This document shows positions 31,336 to 39,900 of a stretch of 64,000 nucleotides of DNA, one piece after another. The stretch is from contig NZ_JHXX01000015.1 of the NCBI RefSeq assembly GCF_000621605.1, positions 1 to 64,000 of the forward strand, in the 5' to 3' direction. The notes below the pieces were generated by a model. That model saw only the letters and a program-made list of their open reading frames with translations. It ran no database searches and was not told where the DNA came from. The DNA is from Butyrivibrio sp. MC2021 (lineage in GTDB: Bacteria > Bacillota > Clostridia > Lachnospirales > Lachnospiraceae). Positions within the stretch are counted from its first letter, which is position 1. Each line of letters begins with the position of its first letter. Both the position numbers and the translations under genes were made by a program.

Positions 31336-32562
31336 ATGAAAAATGCGATAGTTGGACAGTCCGGCGGCCCCACAGCGGTTATCAATTCGAGCCTTGCAGG
31401 GGTTTTTGAAGCAGCGAAAAGCCGAGGCGCCGAGCATGTTTACGGCATGTGTAACGGAATTCAGGGATTTCTTGAGGACAGATATGTGGATCTGTCTGAG
31501 ATATTCATCAAGGCAATGGATATAGAGCTTTTAAAGCGAACACCTTCCAGCTACCTTGGAAGCTGCAGATACAAGCTGCCCGAGCTTGACGCTGCAGGTT
31601 CAAATGAAGTATTCGACAATATTTTCAAAAAACTTGATGACCTTAATATAGGTTATTTCTTCTACATCGGCGGTAATGACAGCATGGATACCATCAATAA
31701 ACTTGCTGCCTACGGCGATAAGATCGGAAGCGATATCCGCTTCATCGGTGTTCCCAAAACAATTGATAACGACCTCACAGTAACAGATCACACTCCCGGC
31801 TACGGCTCTGCTGCCAAGTACATCGGCGTTGTGATGAAAGAGATCATAAGAGATGCCACGGTTTACGGCACAAAATATGTGACTGTAGTGGAAATCATGG
31901 GAAGAAACGCAGGCTGGCTCACTGCCGCTGCTGCCCTGGCTGCCACCGGGGACTGCGAAGGCGTTGACATGATCTGCCTTCCTGAGATTCCCTTTAATGT
32001 GGACCGCTTCGTTGAAAAGGTCCGCAAAATGCAGGAGAAAAAAAGCAGCATAGTCATCGCTGTTTCTGAAGGCGTTAAGCTTGAAGACGGCCGCTATGTC
32101 TGCGAACTCTCAGATGATGTCCGTGACGTGGACGCATTCGGCCATAAGAGCCTTACAGGAACCGCCAGATTCCTTGCCAACACCATCGCTAGAAACCTTG
32201 AGACCAAGACCCGCTGCATCGAGCTCTCCACCCTTCAGAGATGCGCAGGCCACCTCACCAGCCGCACCGATATCACAGAGGCCTATCAGGTGGGCGGAGC
32301 CGCTGTAAAAGCAGCCTTTGAGGGCCACACCGGAGAAATGGTGGCACTTAAGAGAATCTCCAACGCGCCTTACCAGTGCACCACTGAGCTCCATCCCATT
32401 TCTGAAATAGCTAACCTTGAGAAAAAAGTACCTCTTGAGTGGATTTCCGAGGATCACACCCAGATGAAGCAGGAATTCATCGACTATGCTTATCCTCTTA
32501 TCCAGGCAGAGCTTACTCCCATGTTTGTTGGAGGCCTTCCACAGCATATTTCTCTGGGCTAA
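31336..32562 (+). CDS. pfp: PPi-dependent phosphofructokinase
   Basis: A 408-residue group A phosphofructokinase. GGNDSMDT has Asp at the position where ATP-PFK has Gly, and PKTIDNDL has Lys where ATP-PFK has Gly. Both changes are those of pyrophosphate-using enzymes. It interconverts fructose 6-phosphate and the 1,6-bisphosphate with PPi, reversibly. GGAGG precedes the ATG; the 19 in-frame codons before it are not translated. Confidence 0.87.
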   Translation: MKNAIVGQSGGPTAVINSSLAGVFEAAKSRGAEHVYGMCNGIQGFLEDRYVDLSEIFIKAMDIELLKRTPSSYLGSCRYKLPELDAAGSNEVFDNIFKKLDDLNIGYFFYIGGNDSMDTINKLAAYGDKIGSDIRFIGVPKTIDNDLTVTDHTPGYGSAAKYIGVVMKEIIRDATVYGTKYVTVVEIMGRNAGWLTAAAALAATGDCEGVDMICLPEIPFNVDRFVEKVRKMQEKKSSIVIAVSEGVKLEDGRYVCELSDDVRDVDAFGHKSLTGTARFLANTIARNLETKTRCIELSTLQRCAGHLTSRTDITEAYQVGGAAVKAAFEGHTGEMVALKRISNAPYQCTTELHPISEIANLEKKVPLEWISEDHTQMKQEFIDYAYPLIQAELTPMFVGGLPQHISLG

Positions 32563-32571
32563 AACGACGCA

Positions 32572-32617
32572 AAAATGCCGAGCACTGAGAGTATCTTCTC
32601 CCGGTGCCCGGCATTTT
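32572..32617 (+). terminator. terminator of pfp
   Basis: AAAATGCCG/CGGCATTTT with inner GCAC/GTGC pairs, ten bases after the stop codon. Confidence 0.75.
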
Positions 32618-32618
32618 G

Positions 32619-32667
32619 AAAAAAAGCTGTGAACCACATATTTACACGTTTTTGCGATTCACAGCTT
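32619..32667 (-). terminator. terminator of the MFS-FtsX-ABC operon
   Basis: AAGCTGTGAA/TTCACAGCTT, a 10-bp stem with a long loop, followed on the minus strand by TTTTTT. It lies about 80 bases past the stop of the dehydrogenase stub. Confidence 0.7.
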
Positions 32668-32749
32668 AGTTATTAATAAAACTTTTATCAAAATTTCGTC
32701 TTTGTACTATGCAGATGCTTTTACCTTTTTCACCTACTTCATAAATGCT

Positions 32750-32914
32750 TTATACAGCTTTCATCCGGATACTTCTTGATATTTCAGAAATAGCATTATT
32801 TAAAACTTCACTATTATTGTCGATAAGGACGATATCGTAACCATATTTTGAGAATCGTTCAGCTACGCCCTTACCCATTACTCCTGCACCTATTATTCCA
32901 ATCTTTTTCCCCAT
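32750..32914 (-). pseudogene. 3-hydroxyacyl-CoA dehydrogenase, N-terminal stub
   Basis: A 54-codon frame, MGKKIGIIGAGVMGKGVAE ... RMKAV, with the Rossmann GxGxxG motif and the acidic end of strand 2 (IVLID). This is the NAD-binding start of a 3-hydroxyacyl-CoA dehydrogenase (about 280 residues in full); the catalytic part is missing. GGGAGA precedes the ATG, 17 bases after the ABC ATPase stop codon. It is what remains of a longer operon. Confidence 0.7.
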
Positions 32915-32931
32915 CGTATTCTCCCTGATTA

Positions 32932-33705
32932 TTACACCTCTAATTTTGTTATTATTTCATTTACCTGCTCCTGTCTTTTAAGCAGTGATTGTGAGCTTTG
33001 GTCCCACTGACCAAGTTCTACCTTTTGGTAAATCTGACCGTCTAGAAGAAACCACACCTGACTTGCTTTGGCCGCCACCTTTGAGTCATGGGTAACAAGC
33101 ATAATTGTGCTACCGGACTTGTTCATTCCGACAAATAGTTCCATTACTTCATCTGATGTCCTTGAGTTCAAAGCGCCTGTAGGTTCATCCGCAAAAATTA
33201 CCTTTGGATCGTTCATCATACTTCTACAGATACTGACTCTTTGAGCCTGTCCTCCAGACAATGTACTAATGTCACGTCTTGCCAACTCTTTAATTCCTGC
33301 TTTTTCCATGAGGGAATTGCACTTTCTCTGCATAACAGACTTGTCTTCCTTATTCAATACAGAAGCGGCAAGCATTATGTTTTCCTCTACAGTCAGCGTT
33401 TTTAGGAGTCGTGGCTGTTGAAAAACATATCCAAATTTGTGAAGCCTTACATCTGCAAGCCCATCCTCATCTAACTTGCTGATATCCATTCCATCAATTT
33501 CAATATTCCCCGATGTTGGTTTATCCATACCGCTAATATTGTATAAAAGTGTTGATATTCTTGATCCCGAAGGTCCCATAATAGCGATAAAATCACCCTC
33601 TTCAACATCAAAAGAAATATCTTCCAAAACTTGAGTCTTTATGTTCTTTTCAGTTTCAAAAGTTTTATTTAAACTATTCACAGATAAAATTTTCATTTTT
33701 CCCAT
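32932..33705 (-). CDS. MacB-type ABC ATPase with destroyed Walker A
   Basis: A 257-residue ATPase partner of the upstream FtsX permease. Q-loop FQQPRLL, signature LSGGQAQRVS, Walker B KVIFADEPTGALN and switch VTHD are intact. The Walker A at 44-52 reads GPSGSRIST instead of GPSGSGKST: Arg and Ile replace Gly and the ATP-binding Lys, each by one base change. The protein should not bind ATP normally. It starts ten bases from the permease stop. Confidence 0.85.
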   Translation of the reverse strand: MGKMKILSVNSLNKTFETEKNIKTQVLEDISFDVEEGDFIAIMGPSGSRISTLLYNISGMDKPTSGNIEIDGMDISKLDEDGLADVRLHKFGYVFQQPRLLKTLTVEENIMLAASVLNKEDKSVMQRKCNSLMEKAGIKELARRDISTLSGGQAQRVSICRSMMNDPKVIFADEPTGALNSRTSDEVMELFVGMNKSGSTIMLVTHDSKVAAKASQVWFLLDGQIYQKVELGQWDQSSQSLLKRQEQVNEIITKLEV

Positions 33706-33714
33706 CTTTTTCCC

Positions 33715-36045
33715 TTATGTGTTCATAAAACGTATCTTATTTATCATTTTTCCTGATACAAAAGTTGTACTGACTGCAACCACCAAAATAACTAAAGGAA
33801 TAGCAAAATATGTCAAAATTGGATTAATGACAAAAACAATCTTAGATGCTCCCATTCCAGACATAATGCTTCCAATAATCGGCTGTCCCGCTGCTCTAAC
33901 AAATATTTCACCAAGTATTATCCCCATCAGTATTCCAAATATTATTCTTGTCATATACTGAAGGCGAATGTCACTACTGTTTAATCCAATTCCCTTCATG
34001 GTGGAAATGTCATCCTTATACTTGATTACCAGAAGTTTCATAAAAATACTTATTGTAAATAGCGTTATAAGCAAAACTACAATCATTGTTATCCATGAAA
34101 GCTGTATAAATTTTGCTATAGAATCACCCATAGTCTGAGAGATGTAATCAATCAAGTTGGTAATTTTCCCATTGGATATACTTCCATCAATCTCCCTTAT
34201 TTTGTTGGCAATATTTTTCTTTTCTTTCAAATTTATATTCACAACACTCCTATATACTGGAGCATCGACTGTCTGGTAGGTTATCTTTGCGCTCTTTCCA
34301 CCATTTGTAATGTCCTGATATATTCCACTGACAATGTAGTCATACTCTTTTGAGTTAACTTCTATTACAATTTTGTCCCCAATTGTTTTTTGAGTTTCAT
34401 TGGCCAGAAGATGTGAAATCCCTATCTCTTGTTCGTTTTTAGGCAGGTGTCCTTCATTACAAGAAACTCCAAACTCAGAATAGTCACCTCTCTCAAAATT
34501 CAGATACACTGCTTCCCCTTCTGTATTATCTGAATAAGCTAAAAACGTTTCGTACAACCCATAGCTTTGAATATCAGAATCAGCTTCTAAGATGCTGATT
34601 AACCTTTCAATATCACCATTTGCTTTTTTAGCATCCTGAAAATCAACTCTCAAATCGCACTTTGCAATTCCCATATATGTTGAAAATTCCTCTGACTTCA
34701 TGGTTGTTACAATCTGAACGGGTAGTAGCACAAGTAATAATAAAGCAGTAAAAATACCGCATATTATGATATAGGGTTTCTTATAACCAAGCATGTACTT
34801 TATACCCAAGATCACGCTTGTAAGCATCCTTCCATTCGCCTTCATAGATGGATGTCTGATAGTCCTGTCACTGCCTATTCGCCCATTTTGTTGCAAAGCC
34901 TCAACAGCATTTACATTTCTTATGCTGTTTACAGCTCTTTTGCAGAACATCAGAACTATTATTGCTATTGCCAAACAGGCTACACTCTGTAACAGATAGT
35001 TGACAAGCGACTTCTCTGCGATTCCCATGTATAAAGCAAGATTATTTTGAACTACTCCAACAATTGAAAATGACATTCCAAAACCTATAACACATCCAAT
35101 AAAAGCTATGATCATATATTTCCTCATATATATATCTGAAATATATTTTGAAGAAATGCCTAACCCTTTCATTATGGCTATTTCCATATATTCCTGATCT
35201 ATACTTGTTATCATTGCAAATCTTACACACAAGACCGAAATACAAACCAGAAAGATTGCCGCAAGTATAAGTACAGAAGCTGTCACTATATCTGTCAGCA
35301 TATTAAGAAGGCGAATAGCTGAGTATGTTATGAGTGGTCCATTTGATGGAAGGCCCGATTTTAAGTAATCAACTTCCAGCTGACTTACCATTTTCAAGTT
35401 TTTTACCTGAAACTCGATGATGTATTCAACATCATTGATATTTGAGTTCAGCTTATCCCAGTCGTTCTGACTCACTAAAAATCTCTTTGATGAGATGTAT
35501 GAAGAATTCATCTGAGAATCCCTGATAAAATCAGCTATTACAAATCTGTAATCACCGTTATCAGTCGAAACTGTTATACTATCGCCTTCTTTTAATCCAT
35601 AAACCATCTGATAATATACAGGGACACCTATATATCCATTTTCTATTTCTGCTATTTCATTGTTAGAATTGAGCAAAAAATCAAATTCCTTGTTTTGGAC
35701 TACAAAAGCATTGTCAATAACACTTCCCAGCTGAGTTACACCATCTTGCCTAATTGTCAGTGCATCTCCCCGAACATTTAACATCTCCACTATTTCATAT
35801 TTTGAGATCAAATCCGATTCATCTGCATATCTAAGAATTCTGTTTTCATCAATATCTCCACTGTGCATCTGAATTAAATGAGAAGTCGAGGAAGCTTCAT
35901 AAAACTGCCTTATTGTCTGGTTCAAAGAATATACTAGTTCGACAGCATTGGCGCATAAAGCCGAAGCCACCGCTATAAACAAAGCCAGAAAAAGACTTAT
36001 TGTCCGCGCTTTTAACAGTTCCTGTTTGATCTGTTTACTAATCAT
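33715..36045 (-). CDS. FtsX-like ABC permease
   Basis: A 776-residue permease with an N-terminal helix, a 200-residue extracellular region, a first FtsX core (about 250-370), a second helix near 425, another extracellular region and a second FtsX core (about 650-770). This is the bacteriocin-export/immunity type of MacB-like permease. AAAGGA lies before the ATG. It lies between an MFS exporter and an ATPase with a broken Walker A, so the pair is probably inactive now. Confidence 0.83.
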   Translation of the reverse strand: MISKQIKQELLKARTISLFLALFIAVASALCANAVELVYSLNQTIRQFYEASSTSHLIQMHSGDIDENRILRYADESDLISKYEIVEMLNVRGDALTIRQDGVTQLGSVIDNAFVVQNKEFDFLLNSNNEIAEIENGYIGVPVYYQMVYGLKEGDSITVSTDNGDYRFVIADFIRDSQMNSSYISSKRFLVSQNDWDKLNSNINDVEYIIEFQVKNLKMVSQLEVDYLKSGLPSNGPLITYSAIRLLNMLTDIVTASVLILAAIFLVCISVLCVRFAMITSIDQEYMEIAIMKGLGISSKYISDIYMRKYMIIAFIGCVIGFGMSFSIVGVVQNNLALYMGIAEKSLVNYLLQSVACLAIAIIVLMFCKRAVNSIRNVNAVEALQQNGRIGSDRTIRHPSMKANGRMLTSVILGIKYMLGYKKPYIIICGIFTALLLLVLLPVQIVTTMKSEEFSTYMGIAKCDLRVDFQDAKKANGDIERLISILEADSDIQSYGLYETFLAYSDNTEGEAVYLNFERGDYSEFGVSCNEGHLPKNEQEIGISHLLANETQKTIGDKIVIEVNSKEYDYIVSGIYQDITNGGKSAKITYQTVDAPVYRSVVNINLKEKKNIANKIREIDGSISNGKITNLIDYISQTMGDSIAKFIQLSWITMIVVLLITLFTISIFMKLLVIKYKDDISTMKGIGLNSSDIRLQYMTRIIFGILMGIILGEIFVRAAGQPIIGSIMSGMGASKIVFVINPILTYFAIPLVILVVAVSTTFVSGKMINKIRFMNT

Positions 36046-36053
36046 ATTTTCCT

Positions 36054-37391
36054 TTAGGCTCCCAATTCTTTTTGATCGACAGTTGAAATGTCTTCTATGT
36101 TTTCTATAAAAATGTTTTCTATTTTTTTCATTGATTTGTTACAGTAAATCACTACACTTAAGATGATCATTGAAAAGCCACATATGATTAGCATGAACGC
36201 TATTCCTCTTTCCATTCCAGTTCCAACTACGCGTCCCACTGTAGTTGCAAGTAACCCATCAGGTCTTAACAGAGGATTAAAAACATAATCAGCAAGTGCA
36301 CCTGAAATTCCATAAGCCACAATATATCCAATCTGTGTAACAAATGAAATCAGTCCCCACTCCCTTCCCTGGGTATCCTGATCAAGGTTACTTCTCAAAA
36401 GGACGTCAATACAGGTGTTGGTAAGTGGTATCATTGCAAAGAATAAAAATCCAAATACTGCTATCAACACCAGATTGGTCAAACAGCCTACCACTCCTAT
36501 CATTATTCCCATAATGGCAAAGCCTGTTGCAAGGAGTCTTACATAACCATTTTTAATTCCCTTTATTCCAAGTACCAGACTGGTAACCAGCATTCCAATA
36601 GCGCTTACCGAAGTTATTACCCCAAGTGTTGATGAATCCGTAATCTCCAAAAGCATTGGAGTAAGAAGGGTTTCTATTACTCCAACGTAGAAAGTTATAA
36701 GTGTAGCAAGTAGCATAAGAACAACTACACCATGATTCTTTGTAAGACTCTTCCAACCGTCTGCAAAGTCTTTGAAAAAACTGAGCTTGGAATCCTTATT
36801 AAGATGCTGACTCTTTTCCATCTGCTTTCCAGCTATCACAACAGTGAATAAAGTTATAAAAAATGTGCAGATGTCTATGAGAAGAATAGTATTAATCCCT
36901 CCCAGCTTGATGATCAGTCCGGCTATTATCGGAGAAATCAAGAACTTGGCTGCACTGGCAAGCTGAATTAATCCACCTGCTTTTGAAAACTGATCCTTTG
37001 TCAAAAGATCTGTGACTGCTGATTTATATGCAGGATCCATCAAGGAAGCAAAAATAGAGCTTGAAAATACACATATACAAATCAGTGCAACGCTGTCATT
37101 TTTAGTAATAACCATTACAAGTAAAACAAGCAGACAAATAGCAGAAAAAGAATCACCTATAAGCATTAGTTTTTTTCTGCTAAATCTATCAGCCAGCACC
37201 CCTGAAAATGGTGTAAGTAATACCATTGGCAGAAACGCACACAATGTTACTATTGAGCAAGCGAGTGCACTTTTTGACTGTTCAAATACATACACGTTAA
37301 GTCCAAAAGACGTTAACCCACTTCCAATACTTGATATGAGCTGTCCCAGCCATATACATAAGAAAGCTTTAAATCCCCTATTATCACTCAT
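36054..37391 (-). CDS. MFS efflux transporter (DHA3-type)
   Basis: A 445-residue transporter with 12 predicted helices and the motif GVLADRFSRKKLMLIGD between helices 2 and 3. It resembles MefE/enterobactin-exporter-like DHA3 antiporters. The ATG at 37391 has GAGGAG ten bases upstream. It heads an AT-rich operon with an FtsX permease, a disabled ATPase and a dehydrogenase stub, a set often seen around small-molecule biosynthesis loci. The compound is unknown. Confidence 0.83.
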   Translation of the reverse strand: MSDNRGFKAFLCIWLGQLISSIGSGLTSFGLNVYVFEQSKSALACSIVTLCAFLPMVLLTPFSGVLADRFSRKKLMLIGDSFSAICLLVLLVMVITKNDSVALICICVFSSSIFASLMDPAYKSAVTDLLTKDQFSKAGGLIQLASAAKFLISPIIAGLIIKLGGINTILLIDICTFFITLFTVVIAGKQMEKSQHLNKDSKLSFFKDFADGWKSLTKNHGVVVLMLLATLITFYVGVIETLLTPMLLEITDSSTLGVITSVSAIGMLVTSLVLGIKGIKNGYVRLLATGFAIMGIMIGVVGCLTNLVLIAVFGFLFFAMIPLTNTCIDVLLRSNLDQDTQGREWGLISFVTQIGYIVAYGISGALADYVFNPLLRPDGLLATTVGRVVGTGMERGIAFMLIICGFSMIILSVVIYCNKSMKKIENIFIENIEDISTVDQKELGA

Positions 37392-37453
37392 TTCGTCACA
37401 ACTCCTCTCCAACTCTTGTTAATTATTCACAGATTTCACATATTGAATCCCTC

Positions 37454-37558
37454 CTAAACAATTTCTCTTGCCATATCCTCATCCTGGGTCATCATGCGGC
37501 ACCATTTGACCAGCTCAGTATTCAGTTTCTCATACAGGTAAGCAATTTCCTGCTCCAT
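37454..37558 (-). pseudogene. sigma-70 family factor, N-terminal stub
   Basis: A 34-codon frame reads MEQEIAYLYEKLNTELVKWC ... DMAREIV and then TAG GAG GGA TTC. The expected continuation in an ECF-type sigma factor is a glutamine (CAG) followed by Glu, so the stop looks like a C-to-T change. Only a few more codons remain before another stop. It lies 60 bases upstream of the MFS gene. Confidence 0.5.
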
Positions 37559-37648
37559 TCCCCTAGACTCCCCAAGTAAAAAGATATGTCAAAAGACCTT
37601 TCTGTATATATAACGTTTGGAAAAGAAAAAGTGTTGGAAAAATTTTAA

Positions 37649-37777
37649 TTTTATTAGCACGCCATTTTCATCAAATGTATATTTCTTGGTCCACTTAGTA
37701 ATAGTGCGTCCCCTGACCATCTTACCTTCTGAGTCAAAATAGTAAGTTGACATCCATTTTGTTCTAAAACCCTTTTC
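37649..37777 (-). pseudogene. cell-wall-binding repeat fragment
   Basis: About 43 codons read KGFRTKWMSTYYFDSEGKMV ... KYTFDENGVLIK, two copies of the choline-binding/cell-wall-binding type repeat (YYFDxxGKM). No signal peptide or other domain is attached, so it is a leftover. It lies beside the sigma-factor stub. Confidence 0.5.
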
Positions 37778-37804
37778 CGAAAAAAATAATAATAAACAGC
37801 ATAT

Positions 37805-37842
37805 AACAGTTGACAAACAGTTTTATACTGTTATATACTGTT
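37805..37842. promoter_or_regulatory. nested operator over the ytrA-like promoter
   Basis: Two AACAGT half-sites (37805-37810, 37816-37821) are followed by two ACTGTT half-sites (37827-37832, 37837-37842), giving one large palindrome. The -35 TTGACA (37810-37815) and -10 TATACT (37834-37839) lie inside it. The GntR/YtrA-type repressor encoded next is the likely ligand. Confidence 0.7.
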
Positions 37843-37858
37843 TATGGAGGATGAAGAT

Positions 37859-38233
37859 ATGCATATCATTTTAAATAATACCTCGATGGTTCCCATTTAC
37901 GAACAGCTGGTGAATCAGGTGAAGAACAATATTATTAGCGGCGAGCTGCCGGAGAACGAGGCTCTTCCCTCGGTCAGAGCCCTGTCGGCAGAGCTTAGGA
38001 TAAGCGCCCTTACTGTCAAGAAGGCCTATGACAAACTGGAGGAAGAAGGCTTTGTTGTCACAGTTCACGGCAAAGGCACCTATGTTGCCGCCACGGACAA
38101 GTCACTTGCCATGGAAGCCCGCAGGAAGAGCGTTGAGGACGACTTTGCTGCCGCTGTTTCCAAGGCCACTGCCGTAGGCTTCACCAAAGAGGATATTCTG
38201 GAGATCGTTCAGATCATTTTGGAGGAATACTGA
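37859..38233 (+). CDS. GntR-family repressor, YtrA subfamily
   Basis: A 124-residue protein: winged helix of the GntR type at 10-75 (PIYEQLVNQVKNNIISGEL ... KKAYDKLEEEGFV) and a short helical tail, as in YtrA regulators of ABC exporters. The ATG at 37859 has GGAGG eight bases upstream. An earlier ATG at 37844 would lie at or before the transcription start, so it is rejected. The mRNA leader is only about 13 bases. It probably represses its own ABC exporter operon. Confidence 0.87.
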   Translation: MHIILNNTSMVPIYEQLVNQVKNNIISGELPENEALPSVRALSAELRISALTVKKAYDKLEEEGFVVTVHGKGTYVAATDKSLAMEARRKSVEDDFAAAVSKATAVGFTKEDILEIVQIILEEY

Positions 38234-39078
38234 TGGTTAAAGTTGATAATCTTGTTAAGAACTATGGCGATTTTCATCTGGAAGTTTCTCTGGAGATTCC
38301 AGATGGAACAGTCACCGGCATCGTTGGCAAGAACGGCGCCGGCAAGAGCACTACGATCAAGTCGATCCTTGGTCTTATCAGCCCCGACCAGGGAAGCATT
38401 ACCATAAATGGCAAAGAGGCCTCACAACTCACCGGAACAGATAAGGCATCAATCGGTGTTGCCCTCTCCGATTCAGGCTTTAGCCAGTATCTGAGAGTTG
38501 AGGATGTAACATGTATTTTGAAGAAGCTCTATCCCACCTTCGACGAGACTTTTTTCAGAGATAACTGCAAGGCCCAGGGCCTTCCTTTCAACAAAAAGAT
38601 CTCTGAGTTTTCCACAGGTATGAAGGCCAAGCTCCGTGTACTGGTGGCCATGAGCCACAGGGCGAGCCTTCTTATCATGGACGAACCCACAGCAGGTCTG
38701 GATGTTGAGGCACGAAATGATATTCTCGATCTTCTCAGGGGCTATCTCCTTGAGGATGAGAAGCGCTCAATCCTTATCACATCCCACATCTCCTCTGACC
38801 TGGAGGGAATCTGCGATGATATTTACCTGATCCACAACGGCAAGGTTATCCTCCATGAGGAAACAGACGCGGTTTTAAGTAATTACGCGCTGCTTAAGAT
38901 GGATGAGCAGGCCTACAGCAGGCTGGATAAGAGCTATATTCTTAAAGAAAAAAAGGACAGCTTCGGCTATTCCTGCTTCACTAACGAGAAACAGTTCTAT
39001 GCCGAGAACTATCCGGATATTGTGATTGAAAATGGAAACATTGACGATCTGATCTTGATGATGACAGGAGGTAACTGA
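38233..39078 (+). CDS. ABC exporter ATPase (YtrB/BcrA-like)
   Basis: A 281-residue ATPase with Walker A GKNGAGKST, signature FSTGMKAKLRV, Walker B LLIMDEPTAGLD and switch SHI. It shares one base with the stop of the repressor gene (TGATG). With the next permease it forms an ABC-2 exporter of the type induced by cell-envelope antibiotics. Confidence 0.87.
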   Translation: MVKVDNLVKNYGDFHLEVSLEIPDGTVTGIVGKNGAGKSTTIKSILGLISPDQGSITINGKEASQLTGTDKASIGVALSDSGFSQYLRVEDVTCILKKLYPTFDETFFRDNCKAQGLPFNKKISEFSTGMKAKLRVLVAMSHRASLLIMDEPTAGLDVEARNDILDLLRGYLLEDEKRSILITSHISSDLEGICDDIYLIHNGKVILHEETDAVLSNYALLKMDEQAYSRLDKSYILKEKKDSFGYSCFTNEKQFYAENYPDIVIENGNIDDLILMMTGGN

Positions 39079-39079
39079 T

Positions 39080-39733
39080 ATGCGCGGACTTATAGAAAAA
39101 GACATCAGACTCACTCTGATAAGAAAGCAGACTATTGTGGTATTTATCGCCATGGCGCTTTTTATGGGCGTTTCCATGAACGGGTCCTTTGTAGTAGCCT
39201 ATCTGACAATGCTGGCCATGATGATCGCCATAGGAACCCTGAGCTACGATGAACTTGATAATGGTTATGCATTTTTGATGACCCTGCCAATAGATAAAAA
39301 GACCTATGTAAAAGAAAAATATCTCTTCACCCTTGGCGTTTCAGTTATCGCCTGGTGCATTGGCGCAGTGCTGTTCTGCATCGTAAGGGTGGTCCAGGGC
39401 AACGGTGGAACAGCCTTTGCAGAACTTCCGGAGCTCATGGCTATTATTCCTGCCATGTACATGTCAGGCTGCATCCTGATTCCCCTTCAGCTCAAGTACG
39501 GCGCAGAAAAAAGCCGAATCGCTCTTTTCATCATATTCGGCCTTATCGCAGTAATAATATTCGGCTCCACCACACTGCTCAGCAGTATGAATATTCCCGT
39601 TGAAGGCATCAGTGCTTCCCTGGACAGCATTTCCACCGCTGTTGTGATTCCTGTACTGTGCGCTTTGTGCATTGCAGCTGCATTTGTTTCATATCTTATC
39701 AGCACTAAAATCATGAATAAGAAGGAATTCTGA
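39080..39733 (+). CDS. ABC-2 permease
   Basis: A 217-residue membrane protein with six helices (ABC-2 family), two bases after the ATPase stop and with AGGAGG eight bases upstream. It is the membrane half of the YtrA-controlled exporter. Confidence 0.82.
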   Translation: MRGLIEKDIRLTLIRKQTIVVFIAMALFMGVSMNGSFVVAYLTMLAMMIAIGTLSYDELDNGYAFLMTLPIDKKTYVKEKYLFTLGVSVIAWCIGAVLFCIVRVVQGNGGTAFAELPELMAIIPAMYMSGCILIPLQLKYGAEKSRIALFIIFGLIAVIIFGSTTLLSSMNIPVEGISASLDSISTAVVIPVLCALCIAAAFVSYLISTKIMNKKEF

Positions 39734-39741
39734 ATATATGT

Positions 39742-39900
39742 TTATTTCTTTCCCTTCTCTTTAAGCAGAGTATCCCTGATAGCCATTGCAATAACCTCAT
39801 CCGGAGCCTTCTTAAGAGCTGTAGCTTTCGGGTTTTCTTTAATCTTTATGGCTTCTTTTTTGCCGGTTGCAGGCAGGCTGTCATGTGAACCTGATGTCAT
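39742..39900 (-). CDS. small basic protein coupled to the fucose-isomerase-like gene
   Basis: A 52-residue lysine-rich protein (MTSGSHDSLPATGKKE ... TLLKEKGKK). Its ATG overlaps the TGA of the upstream gene by one base (TGATG). No family is recognised. Coupling is the main evidence that it is real. Confidence 0.45.
   Translation of the reverse strand: MTSGSHDSLPATGKKEAIKIKENPKATALKKAPDEVIAMAIRDTLLKEKGKK

Noticed and set aside
37844..37858. Earlier ATG as the start of the YtrA-type repressor
   Set aside because: It lies at or before the expected transcription start, and GGAGG is placed for the ATG at 37859.
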